64,000 nt of DNA from Schlesneria sphaerica (GTDB taxonomy: Bacteria > Planctomycetota > Planctomycetia > Planctomycetales > Planctomycetaceae). Below the pieces are notes generated by a model. That model made no database searches, was not told the origin of the DNA, and worked only from the letters and a program-made list of their open reading frames with translations. Numbering within the stretch: the first letter of the stretch is position 1; every line of letters begins with the position of its first letter. The stretch covers positions 1,674,001 through 1,738,000 of the forward strand of contig NZ_CP172346.1 of the NCBI RefSeq assembly GCF_044336245.1. Direction: 5' to 3'. Position numbers and translations under genes: made by a program. Shown here piece by piece: positions 44,692 through 52,033 of the stretch.

Positions 44692-44717
44692 TTTCACCCG
44701 GTAAGACAGCCACCCCC

Positions 44718-44741
44718 GGGGACACAGCATCTTCTGTTGAC
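44718..44741. repeat. REP-like motif upstream of the RAYT gene
   Basis: gggacacagcatcttctgtt followed by gaca lies about 80-100 bp upstream of the RAYT start codon. It matches the motif at 43155. RAYT enzymes act on short repeats that flank their own gene, so this is a candidate recognition site. Confidence 0.6.
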
Positions 44742-44820
44742 AGCATGTTCTCAAGGTGGGTACGCTTGGAGGATGTGAAGTCGAATCGCGGTGGTTGGCT
44801 TTGGAACGAAGGGGGTAAGT

Positions 44821-45951
44821 ATGGCTCGGTTGGCGCGTGCAGAGGTCTTTTCGCCGGATGAGGTGGCGATTGTGCATGTGATGAACCGGGTTGTTCGGCG
44901 GTGCTTTCTGCTGGGGACTGATTCCCTGACCGGCAAGAACTATGACCACCGGAAGGGGTGGATTGAAGATCTACTGAAACGCTATGCCGCCTGTTTCGGG
45001 ATCGATCTGCTCGGCTTCGCGATTCTCTCGAACCATTTTCATCTGATCTTGCGGTCTCGGCCGGACGTCGTGGCAGCCTGGGATGATGATGAAGTCGCTC
45101 GACGGTGGTTGCTCCTTTGTCCCATCCGGAAGGATGATCACGGAAACCCCTTGGAGCCGAATCAGGCCGAGTTGGATTTCATCCAGAACGATCCTCGTAA
45201 GCTGGAAATTATCCGCTTGCGGTTGTCCGATATCGGCTGGTGGATGCGCCTGTTGTGTCAGACTGTGGCGATGCGCGCCAACCACGAGGACAAGGAGATC
45301 GGCCGCTTCTGGCAAAGCCGATTTCGGGCGGTCCGTCTTCTTGACGAAGCGGCCCTCGTCGCTTGTGCTGCCTATGTCGATTTAAACCCGATTCGCGCGG
45401 CGATGGCGGATCGACTGGAGACCAGTGACTACACTTCGGTCCAGCGGCGGATTCAGGCTCAGCAGAACCACTCAAGCCCCCGTATCACCGTCACTCCCAG
45501 CGATGGTTCACCGACAGAGAGCAAACCATCCCGCCGTTCGGTCAAGAAGACGAATGACCCTAAAACGAAGCAAGCGTCAACCGCCGATCGATTTCTGGCA
45601 CCATTACCGCTGGACGAACGAAATGGGAAGACGGGGCCGGTTGCAAACCGTACGGGAGCCCGCTGCAGCGATAAAGGCTTTCTGCCGATGACCCAGGAAA
45701 ACTATCTTCGATTGCTCCGCTGGACGGCGAAGCAGCTTCCGCGTGAGAAGCTGTCCCGGACATCGCCTGAGCTGAAAGAGGTCTTTAGCAAGCTGGATCT
45801 GAACGCCAACGCCTGGCTGTCACTGGTCCGGAAGTTCAGCAAGCTGTTCTACAACGTCGCAGGTCGCCCGCAGACGATCGAGCTGACGCGCAGTCGCATC
45901 GGCCAGCATCGACACTACGTCCGCAGAGAAACCCGCGAGGTCTTCTCCTGA
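44821..45951 (+). CDS. REP-associated tyrosine transposase (RAYT, Y1/IS200-like)
   Basis: The ATG at 44821 (GGGGG five bases upstream) gives 376 aa. The Y1_Tnp domain shows the HUH motif His72-Phe-His74 in ILSNHFHLILR, and Tyr185 in AAYVDLNPIRAAMA is a candidate nucleophile. The start, FSPDEVAIVHVMNRVVRRCF, matches RAYT proteins. A long hydrophilic tail (about residues 200-376) with Lys/Arg-rich and Ser-rich stretches sets it apart from short IS200 TnpA. It is flanked by inverted repeats (43952-44120 and 46038-46224) that could be its substrate. Confidence 0.85.
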   Translation: MARLARAEVFSPDEVAIVHVMNRVVRRCFLLGTDSLTGKNYDHRKGWIEDLLKRYAACFGIDLLGFAILSNHFHLILRSRPDVVAAWDDDEVARRWLLLCPIRKDDHGNPLEPNQAELDFIQNDPRKLEIIRLRLSDIGWWMRLLCQTVAMRANHEDKEIGRFWQSRFRAVRLLDEAALVACAAYVDLNPIRAAMADRLETSDYTSVQRRIQAQQNHSSPRITVTPSDGSPTESKPSRRSVKKTNDPKTKQASTADRFLAPLPLDERNGKTGPVANRTGARCSDKGFLPMTQENYLRLLRWTAKQLPREKLSRTSPELKEVFSKLDLNANAWLSLVRKFSKLFYNVAGRPQTIELTRSRIGQHRHYVRRETREVFS

Positions 45952-46037
45952 CGTAGACGCAGTTTTCGCAGGACACGCTCAAGGAAGAGGTGGTGTGATG
46001 GCGGCGCTCGTCGCTTGTGGATGAGCCGGAGGGGTCT

Positions 46038-46224
46038 CTGCGCAGAAGCCCCACCAGCCAGTCCCCGCAATGTAATAACCAACCTCGTTATGACTCGAAG
46101 GGAATCCATTGCGTCCGGGGAGACCGGAAATCGCAGTAGAAAGTCCTACAGCCGTTCAATAATGTCTCCTGATTACAGCAAACATGCAGTGTCCCTCCTA
46201 TGTCCCTCGCGACCATTCGTTTTA
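46038..46224 (-). repeat. Right inverted repeat flanking the RAYT gene
   Basis: On the minus strand this gives taaaacgaatg, gggacactgcatgtttgctg, ttgaacggct, tttccggtctcc, ggattccct and ggttggttattacattgcgggg, in the same order as the left copy. It forms the 3' end of the neighbouring DUF1643-type gene. Confidence 0.7.
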
Positions 46225-46921
46225 CCCACAGAACTTTTTGCTTCTGCAATGACGGCAACGGGTGAAGATATTTGTTCGTCGTCCCGTCTTTCAGCAGCCT
46301 CCTGATCGTCCGGTTCCTGATGATTCTCGCTTTGCATCGTTCAATCAGAGGGTCCAACTTGTCACTTACGCCCCATGCGACAATGACAGGAATTGATTTG
46401 TCGGTTGTCAACTTCAATGCCAATTCGCTCTTTCTTCGGTCGGAAAAAATGGAGTGCGAATCGAACGAAGCATCTTCCAGTGCTCTGAACTGCTTGAAAA
46501 ACTCGCCACTTTTTGAACATCGCAGATCCGATAAATTCAGCACTCTGACGTGCCGCCATTCGCAATGCTGCATTAACCGCATCACTTGATATTGCGTCGT
46601 ATCCGGTTTTGTCGGGACCAAAGTGATTGGCAACTCATGGATCTCATCGGCAGCAATTCGATTGTTGACTTCGACCAGCGGTCGCGAGGAGCCGGGGTTC
46701 ATCATGACGAAAACCGCATCAGGCTTTCGTTTTGAAAGCACTGACGCTTCCTTCGGGGAATGAGGTTTCTCCACGAGTTCAAGAACACTCCTGCATTCGA
46801 CGATCCTTCGTTGAGAAACCACTACCGAGTAAAAATGGCCGAATACGTCGTATTTGCATTTCAGGTCCGTCGCTGGAATAAATCCGCTCATCAATTGTCC
46901 TTGAATTCTTGCTGTCGACAT
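46088..46921 (-). CDS. DUF1643-domain protein with repeat-derived C-terminus
   Basis: From an ATG at 46921 (a GTG at 46942 is also possible) the protein contains the DUF1643 core: KPDAVFVMMNPGSSRPLVEV, TKPDTTQYQVMRLMQHCEW, RVLNLSDLRCSKS and PVIVAWGVSDKLD. The family's function is unknown. The last ~37 residues (GGTLHVCCNQETLLNGCR...) come from the right inverted repeat, so the natural C-terminus may have been replaced. Otherwise the protein looks intact. Confidence 0.65.
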   Translation of the reverse strand: MSTARIQGQLMSGFIPATDLKCKYDVFGHFYSVVVSQRRIVECRSVLELVEKPHSPKEASVLSKRKPDAVFVMMNPGSSRPLVEVNNRIAADEIHELPITLVPTKPDTTQYQVMRLMQHCEWRHVRVLNLSDLRCSKSGEFFKQFRALEDASFDSHSIFSDRRKSELALKLTTDKSIPVIVAWGVSDKLDPLIERCKARIIRNRTIRRLLKDGTTNKYLHPLPSLQKQKVLWVKRMVARDIGGTLHVCCNQETLLNGCRTFYCDFRSPRTQWIPFES

Positions 46922-46984
46922 CTTTTTCGGCTGACGAGTCACACGGCCTGCGGATATGATTCAGGTCATCCATCTCGAAGTTCG

Positions 46985-47458
46985 TCAAGTTGCCGTTTTG
47001 CTGCCCACCATCGCCTCAAGCTCTTCGATAAACGGCACTTGCCGAGCGGTAATTTTCCGTTTTGCAGCCGCAACGTCAAAGAAATCAAACCGATCCATCT
47101 CAGGGAATTCCATCTGTCGCCCCGATTTTGGCGGCCACTCCATCGTAAACAGGTTGCTAACGCATTTACTCGGATCACAGTCGCCCTCGAATGCCCATGC
47201 GTGAACAATTTTGTTATTGGTCTGCATGATAGACGACAAAGCAATGAATGGTCCCGTTGGAGCGATCCCGACCTCTTCCTTGAATTCCCGTTGTGCGGCT
47301 TCCAGCAGGTCTTCACCCGGCTCAAGCTCGCCCTTGGGGATCGACCAAAACCCGTCATCCTTTTTCACGAAATATGGACCACCGTAATGGGCCAGAAAGA
47401 CCTGCAACTGGCCGTCATGAACGCGATACATCAACAATCCTGCACTGACACGGGGCAT
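46985..47458 (-). CDS. NUDIX hydrolase
   Basis: The Nudix box is complete: G(x5)E with GELEPGEDLLEAAQ leading into REFKEEVG. The start MPRVSAGLLMYRVHDGQLQV and the GGPYFVKKDDGFWSIPKGEL segment match small DUF4743/NTP-pyrophosphohydrolase-type NUDIX proteins. It hydrolyses a nucleoside diphosphate linked to another group; the substrate is unknown. The ATG at 47458 is chosen. The adjacent DUF1643-type gene is 63 bp downstream on the same strand. Confidence 0.85.
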   Translation of the reverse strand: MPRVSAGLLMYRVHDGQLQVFLAHYGGPYFVKKDDGFWSIPKGELEPGEDLLEAAQREFKEEVGIAPTGPFIALSSIMQTNNKIVHAWAFEGDCDPSKCVSNLFTMEWPPKSGRQMEFPEMDRFDFFDVAAAKRKITARQVPFIEELEAMVGSKTAT

Positions 47459-47681
47459 CGGAACCATCCCTCGTCGCTTTGAAAAAACGAATCACCCACT
47501 TGGTTCCCGTCAACCCGACACTCTGTTGTTCGGAACCGTGTTCTCGATTGACGAATACCCTTGAAAATAGTGAATCTTGGACATCAGTCGCTTTCTTCAA
47601 GAAAGCGATTGATTCAATTCCCGTGCAGAAGCAGAATAACGTTCCAGCCACTGTGTTTCAGAGCTTAGAGAGTCCAATTCG

Positions 47682-47759
47682 ATGCGAACCAGTCTTGCGA
47701 CAATTGCGGTCATCCTGCTCATTCCAAAATTTGTAATGGGCAATGACCAATTGGCTTAA
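47682..47759 (+). CDS. Possible 25-aa peptide, signal-peptide-like
   Basis: An ATG at 47682 is followed by RTSLATIAVILLIPKFVMGN and a stop after DQLA. It looks like a lone export signal, or the 5' stub of a deleted secreted-protein gene. The DUF5990 gene starts 28 bp after its stop. There is no evidence that it is expressed. Confidence 0.3.
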   Translation: MRTSLATIAVILLIPKFVMGNDQLA

Positions 47760-47786
47760 CATTAGCTGATGAACAGGGAACAACGA

Positions 47787-48242
47787 ATGCCAAAGAAAGA
47801 CTCCGAAGTCCGACTCCGCATCATCCTAATAGCTCCACCTGCTGGAGTGGAGTTTGGCGTTCAGGACGGAAAGGGGAACGATTACACGACGATCCAGATA
47901 CAGCGGTCGAAGGGTGATGACCTCACGTTCCAGATCACTGCGACAATCAAGGACAATCGTGAGGACGGTTTGCCGAACTTTCTGGGCAGGTTGATGCAAG
48001 GGCCCGCGACGGAGCGTTTTGACTACATCGACATCGGAAAACTTGCAGGGCAGACCGACTCCCCTTGGGATCGCAGAATCAAAGTTCCCTTGAAAGGTAT
48101 CACATGGGATATGATCGAGAAGGCGGCTAAAGATCCGAAGCTCGTTCTTGAAGCCCGTTTACCGGGGACGGCTAAAGACGGCGGGCCAAGTTGTGCAACA
48201 GTAAAACCAACCGAGGGTTGGAAGGTTTGCACAACATCGTAG
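47787..48242 (+). CDS. DUF5990 family protein
   Basis: The ATG at 47787 begins MPKKDSEVRLRIILIAPPAG. The motif PPAGVEFGVQDGKGNDYTT, the GDDLTFQITATIKD segment, and FDYIDIGKLAGQTDSPWDRR match DUF5990, a small protein family of unknown role. Length (151 aa) fits the family. It is the only plus-strand gene in this stretch and no partner is obvious. Confidence 0.7.
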   Translation: MPKKDSEVRLRIILIAPPAGVEFGVQDGKGNDYTTIQIQRSKGDDLTFQITATIKDNREDGLPNFLGRLMQGPATERFDYIDIGKLAGQTDSPWDRRIKVPLKGITWDMIEKAAKDPKLVLEARLPGTAKDGGPSCATVKPTEGWKVCTTS

Positions 48243-48406
48243 CCAACATCATGGACGTGTTTGCACCCGCACAATCTTCCTGAACGTCAAATTGATTCGT
48301 TCTCCGACAGGTTCCGTTGTCTTCGGGACTTCATGCTGCCAGAATTGCTGCATTTTACTACCCATGACGAGCGTTCTATTGCCGACGACTTCCTGCGGTG
48401 TCGGAC

Positions 48407-49195
48407 TTATTTTGTAGCCTTTGATTTACTTGAGAAGTGTCGGTCTTCGATTTGTCGCCGCATTTCCAGAATATGGTTCTCCGGCCCCAACCATTTTCTG
48501 GCAATCGCCCAATCCTCGTCGGTCCAAGGTTCTTTGGATTCCAGCTTTTCCGGTGTGTTCAACTCCCACACTTTTTTCCCCGGAAAGTTGATGGTGCAGG
48601 TTCGCAACAGCTTTAAGTATTGAGGCTCAATCAATGCTTGTTCAATCACGCGATGAAGAAAGGATGATTCTTCCGCTACAGCGTCATCAATGACATCACC
48701 TGTAATTCCGTTCCCGTCGATTTCAAGAACCGAATATGCCACTACGTCTTGCATCGTCCATATTTGGTTAATGACCAAATTTTGCAACAAACTTTCATCA
48801 TCTTTGACCACAGTATATATCGAGGGCGTCTGAACGTGGCCTCTATTACGAATCTCCCTCCCACCAATTAATCCGTCTTTTAGTATTGCCGGAACAGAAT
48901 CAGGGTGCGTAACGTGATACAACTTGTCCGGTGCCGCATATGTGCGACGATAACCAGCCTTTTCGAGTCGCTCAAAAAAGGCATCAACATCTTCACTCGT
49001 TAAAAGCGAATCTGCTGGTTTTTTGATGGACTTAAAAAAGGATTTCAGTTGCACGCCTAATACCGGCGTTGATTTTTTGGGATGAAAAATCCAAGTCAAC
49101 AAACCAGTGTGTTTACCCTCAATAAGCCTAAATTTGCCGTTGCCTACGTCGACAGCGGTCAAATACTGCTTCACGTAAAAGTCGCTCTGCGGCAT
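48407..49195 (-). CDS. ADP-ribosyltransferase-like protein (possible toxin)
   Basis: From an ATG at 49195 the protein is 262 aa. The region KLYHVTHPDSVPAILKDGLI resembles the start of ART-fold domains (DarT/KptA type), in which His and the following helix bind NAD. SIYTVVKDDE and RVIEQALIEPQYLKLL give candidate Tyr and Glu partners of an H-Y-E triad. The last ~40 residues are Lys/Glu-rich. The family is not certain, and this could be a related non-toxic protein. The gene is slightly AT-rich against its neighbours, suggesting transfer. Confidence 0.5.
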   Translation of the reverse strand: MPQSDFYVKQYLTAVDVGNGKFRLIEGKHTGLLTWIFHPKKSTPVLGVQLKSFFKSIKKPADSLLTSEDVDAFFERLEKAGYRRTYAAPDKLYHVTHPDSVPAILKDGLIGGREIRNRGHVQTPSIYTVVKDDESLLQNLVINQIWTMQDVVAYSVLEIDGNGITGDVIDDAVAEESSFLHRVIEQALIEPQYLKLLRTCTINFPGKKVWELNTPEKLESKEPWTDEDWAIARKWLGPENHILEMRRQIEDRHFSSKSKATK

Positions 49196-49529
49196 CAGAC
49201 AACCTTTCTTGTTGGAGTCGGAGGTGCTCACCATTTGGGTTTTTAAATACAGACCTGCAATTGTTCCGGCAAGTCTGAACCGGAATTACGAGGTCCTCCC
49301 AGTGGGCTGCAAACCTGAGACGTTTTGCACAGATCTTCGGCAAATGAGCGAGTGCCGCCGTGCGGCAGACACGCTTAAATCTCCCGTCGAGATGTAGCAC
49401 CGTGGCCTTGAGGTCGATTTCGCCAGCCGATTCCATGCAGTCCTTCATTTTTTTAAGCTCTTCCTCGTTCAATCCTTCTGCTCCAGAAGTTGTGCGTTTA
49501 TTGGCAAATCGCCCAGAAATGACCGACAT
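49128..49529 (-). CDS. Hypothetical protein overlapping the ART-like gene
   Basis: The frame from an ATG at 49529 reads MSVISGRFANKRTTSGAE, then LNEEELKKMKDCMESAGEID and KATVLHLDGRFKRVCRTA. The first ~60 residues look like protein; the remainder is Arg/Cys-rich and overlaps the next gene by 68 bp in another frame. It may be a real small gene with a frameshifted or decayed tail. As an upstream neighbour it could be the antitoxin partner of the ART-like gene, but there is no direct evidence. Confidence 0.35.
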   Translation of the reverse strand: MSVISGRFANKRTTSGAEGLNEEELKKMKDCMESAGEIDLKATVLHLDGRFKRVCRTAALAHLPKICAKRLRFAAHWEDLVIPVQTCRNNCRSVFKNPNGEHLRLQQERLSDAAERLLREAVFDRCRRRQRQI

Positions 49530-49555
49530 CGTTCATCTTCGATTTCGGTGTCCGT

Positions 49556-49927
49556 TCAGTTCGACTCCCCACGTTCGTTTAGCCAATCGTTTTGAAGTCC
49601 AATTGGATGACCGAAATACGCACGAAATTTCCCCTTGACCCGGCTCAGGTCTGCCAACGCAAGTGGAAACCCGGATGGCGAGCGATAGATGAGATAATCC
49701 CCCTCAACAGTGCTTTCCCATCCAATGATTCCATCCCATCGCTCTTTGCCTTCATCGAAGGTCTCTACTCCGGTCGGCCATTCACCGATCCATTTCGCTT
49801 TGATCGGATCATGGTCTTTACAATCACAAGTGATTCTCTGGCCTCCACTCGCTGTGCGTCGCTCGATGTCCCAGTAGGTCTTGTGTGGCATACCGATTCC
49901 GGTGCCGCAGCCGGGACATTGCCAGGG
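49556..49927 (-). pseudogene. Zinc-ribbon-like protein, 5' end cut by an insertion
   Basis: The frame from 49927 downward reads RWPWQCPGCGTGIGMPHKTY and continues WDIERRTASGGQRITCDCKD, then HPIGLQNDWLNERGES to the end. The CPGC and later CDC pairs suggest a zinc-binding fold. An ATG at 49891 gives a 111-aa product, but the Cys pair lies upstream of it, so the natural gene probably started earlier, where the ISAs1-type transposase fragment now begins. It is probably broken. Confidence 0.45.
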
Positions 49928-49937
49928 CCAGCGCGTA

Positions 49938-50545
49938 CTAACTCTTGATTCCCATTAGTGTTTTGAGCATCACGTTATCATCCCAGCCACATCTTCTGCG
50001 GTTCATGGCGACGCTTTTCTTGTTTTGCTGTTGTTTGAGCAGCGAAAGAGTATGTCGGTTGAGCCACGCCATGTTCTCCCGAAGTTGCTTTTCTCGGATG
50101 CGGGACTCGTCTTCTCGATACGTGACATCCAAGGTCCAATGGCAACTGTTTTCAATCGACCAATGACTGCGAACGGCCTTTGCAAAGCACTTCACTCCTA
50201 AGGGGAGGCTACTGATAAAATACCGGATGTCGACGGTTTCCTTGCCTCCGCGATCGACCATCGAGATGACCGCGCCTAACGTCTTCAGTGACGCCCAGCG
50301 ATCAGCACCCGCAAGGACATCTGGAATGGGGAGTTGCACATAGGTGCGTGTCTCGGTGCGACCATGTCCGGTCTCCGTTGTTGTGTGCCGACGAGCGTCC
50401 ATATCGGCGAAATCCGTTTGCATCTGTTCTTCGAGATAATCCGTCGCTGCCTGGTACAGGGATCCTTGATTCCCTTTCAGAGCGAGAACATAGTCGGCCT
50501 TCGCCTCAATGATCTGTTTGGCGATCGCTGTCTGGGTTCCCAAAA
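49938..50545 (-). pseudogene. Truncated ISAs1-family transposase
   Basis: The product (~201 aa) begins GTQTAIAKQIIEAKADYVLA and has KAVRSHWSIENSCHWTLDVT, YREDESRIREKQLRENMAWL and a C-terminal LKTLMGIKS, the C-terminal half of ISAs1-type transposases (full length ~370-400 aa). The 5' half with the first catalytic residues is missing. The fragment ends upstream at a REP-like GGGACACTG (50559). It is a dead remnant. Confidence 0.8.
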
Positions 50546-50558
50546 AGAACAGGGCATA

Positions 50559-50709
50559 GGGACACTGATGTGTTGCAGTTCAACGGTATTCGGACGGACG
50601 TTGCTCGAAGCTATCAATACAGTTGTCTTAGGGCGGTTTGGCAATCTTGCCGCCCCTTCTTCCGAAATAACCAATGTGCTCGGGCCATTCGCTGTCGTCT
50701 AGTTTGCAT
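50559..50709 (+). repeat. Broken second copy of the 43184-43327 segment
   Basis: About 145 bp are nearly identical to 43184-43327, in the same orientation. The minus-strand reading has LDDSEWPEHIGYFGRRGGKI then AKPP followed by a TAA where the intact copy has Tyr (TAT), so the gene fragment is inactivated. The repeat core is shortened to gggacactg, missing about 20 bp present at 43155. Confidence 0.8.
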
Positions 50710-51409
50710 GAACAGTTCAGAAGGACACTGCCGATACGCTTCGGAACTCGATCAGGGCATGGCCACCGTACTGACGGCGTGAGGATCGGGTCCGTGGCGA
50801 AGCCGCTGCGGGGAGTTCTGACGCGTTTCTCTTGAGGCAGTGTGACGGTTCCAACTGGCAGCGCTTTGCACTGGCGACCGGAATGAACAGGGTCGCAGCG
50901 CGATGGTCTCCCTGTTCGACCGCGTTTCTTATCCATTTTACAGATCAATTGGTTTCTTCACGCCTTGACGGATCGGGAATGGTGGCTGTTGCCCTCTGTT
51001 TGGGCCGCTTTCCAAACGATTGGGTGTTTGGGCTCGCCGGATTGCGGGGGGTTGCTGACACTACTTGCTTCCGAAATTCATCGGCGACATCGATCGAAGG
51101 ATGATGGAGCTGAAAGGGATGGTTTAACTGGTGGAGCATCGGGATTTGATGGTGGTCTTAAATATAAACTCATCGTCATCACAGTCCTTCAATGGACGCG
51201 GGTCAGCTGATTTGGTTGGCCAACTGGCCAACTCCTGGCCAGCCGGTGGCCAGGCCCATGTTCTATAGCAGAAACGGTTTATGTGTTTTCAGTAGACTGG
51301 CCAGGCTGGCCAGCAGATCGCAACGCCGCCGACTTTTCCTTCCCGCGAGGCTCGCTGGTTGGCGTGAACGCATCTTGAAGGGAGCATTTTGATGTAGGGC
51401 TTCATGGAA
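50710..51409. other. Intergenic region with TGGCCA cluster
   Basis: About 700 bp with no convincing gene on either strand. Six TGGCCA sites occur between 51216 and 51313, three of them as CTGGCCAG and one as TTGGCCAA. The tandem array starts at 51410. Confidence 0.5.
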
Positions 51410-51773
51410 ACGCCCATCCAAGATGCTCAACCAAGATGCTCAACCAAGATGCCCAACCAAGATGCCCAACCAAGATGCCCAACCAAGATGCCCAACCAAG
51501 ATGCCCAACCAAGATGCCCAACCAAGATGCCCAACCAAGATGCTCAACCAAGATGCTCAACCAAGATGCTCAACCAAGATGCTCAACCAAGATGCTCAAC
51601 CAAGATGCTCAACCAAGATGCTCAACCAAGATGCTCAACCAAGATGCCCATCCAAGATGCCCATCCAAGATGCCCATCCAAGATGCCCATCCAAGATGCC
51701 CATCCAAGATGCTCAACCAAGATGCTCAACCAAGATGCCCAACCAAGATGCTCAACCAAGATGCCCATCCAAG
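51410..51773. repeat. 28-unit tandem array of a 13-bp repeat
   Basis: Twenty-eight perfect-length 13-bp units span 364 bp. Unit types are atgctcaaccaag (A), atgcccaaccaag (B) and atgcccatccaag (C). Their order by my count is C (first unit has acg for atg), A2, B7, A8, C5, A2, B1, A1, C1. The variants occur in blocks, as expected from local unit duplication. Because 13 is not a multiple of 3 and no unit has a plus-strand stop in any frame, all three plus frames are open through the array. Only one of the three continues open to 51938, near the helicase gene. Confidence 0.93.
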
Positions 51774-52033
51774 ATAAGTGATCGTGATGGGCCTCAATCA
51801 GAACTGTTCGCCTCTTTCCTCCACGCCAGATCGCGGAACTTGCCGTCGACGATCGATTCGGGCTCAGGCTCGGGCTTGGTTGCTCTCAGTAACTCATTGC
51901 GATTGAGAAGTCAGGACGCGCACTTGCGAATTTGGTGAGTGGACCGTTCAATTCTTGCCTGGTCAGTGGAGTTCTGCGTTCTGCTCACCAGTGCGACGGT
52001 TTCAACGAGAACTTTTGGAATGGATGCCTGGAC

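Noticed and set aside
44590..44949. A 119-codon minus-strand frame over the RAYT upstream region
   Set aside because: Only its last third (the 33-codon frame with its own ATG) looks protein-like; the rest is antisense of the RAYT start.
51410..51773. CRISPR array
   Set aside because: There are no spacers between the units and the unit length is only 13 bp.
51404..51938. Open frames through the 13-bp array as a real repeat protein
   Set aside because: All three plus frames are open because the unit has no stop in any frame; the product would be a non-natural QDAQPRCPTKM-type repeat. I call it a DNA tandem array.
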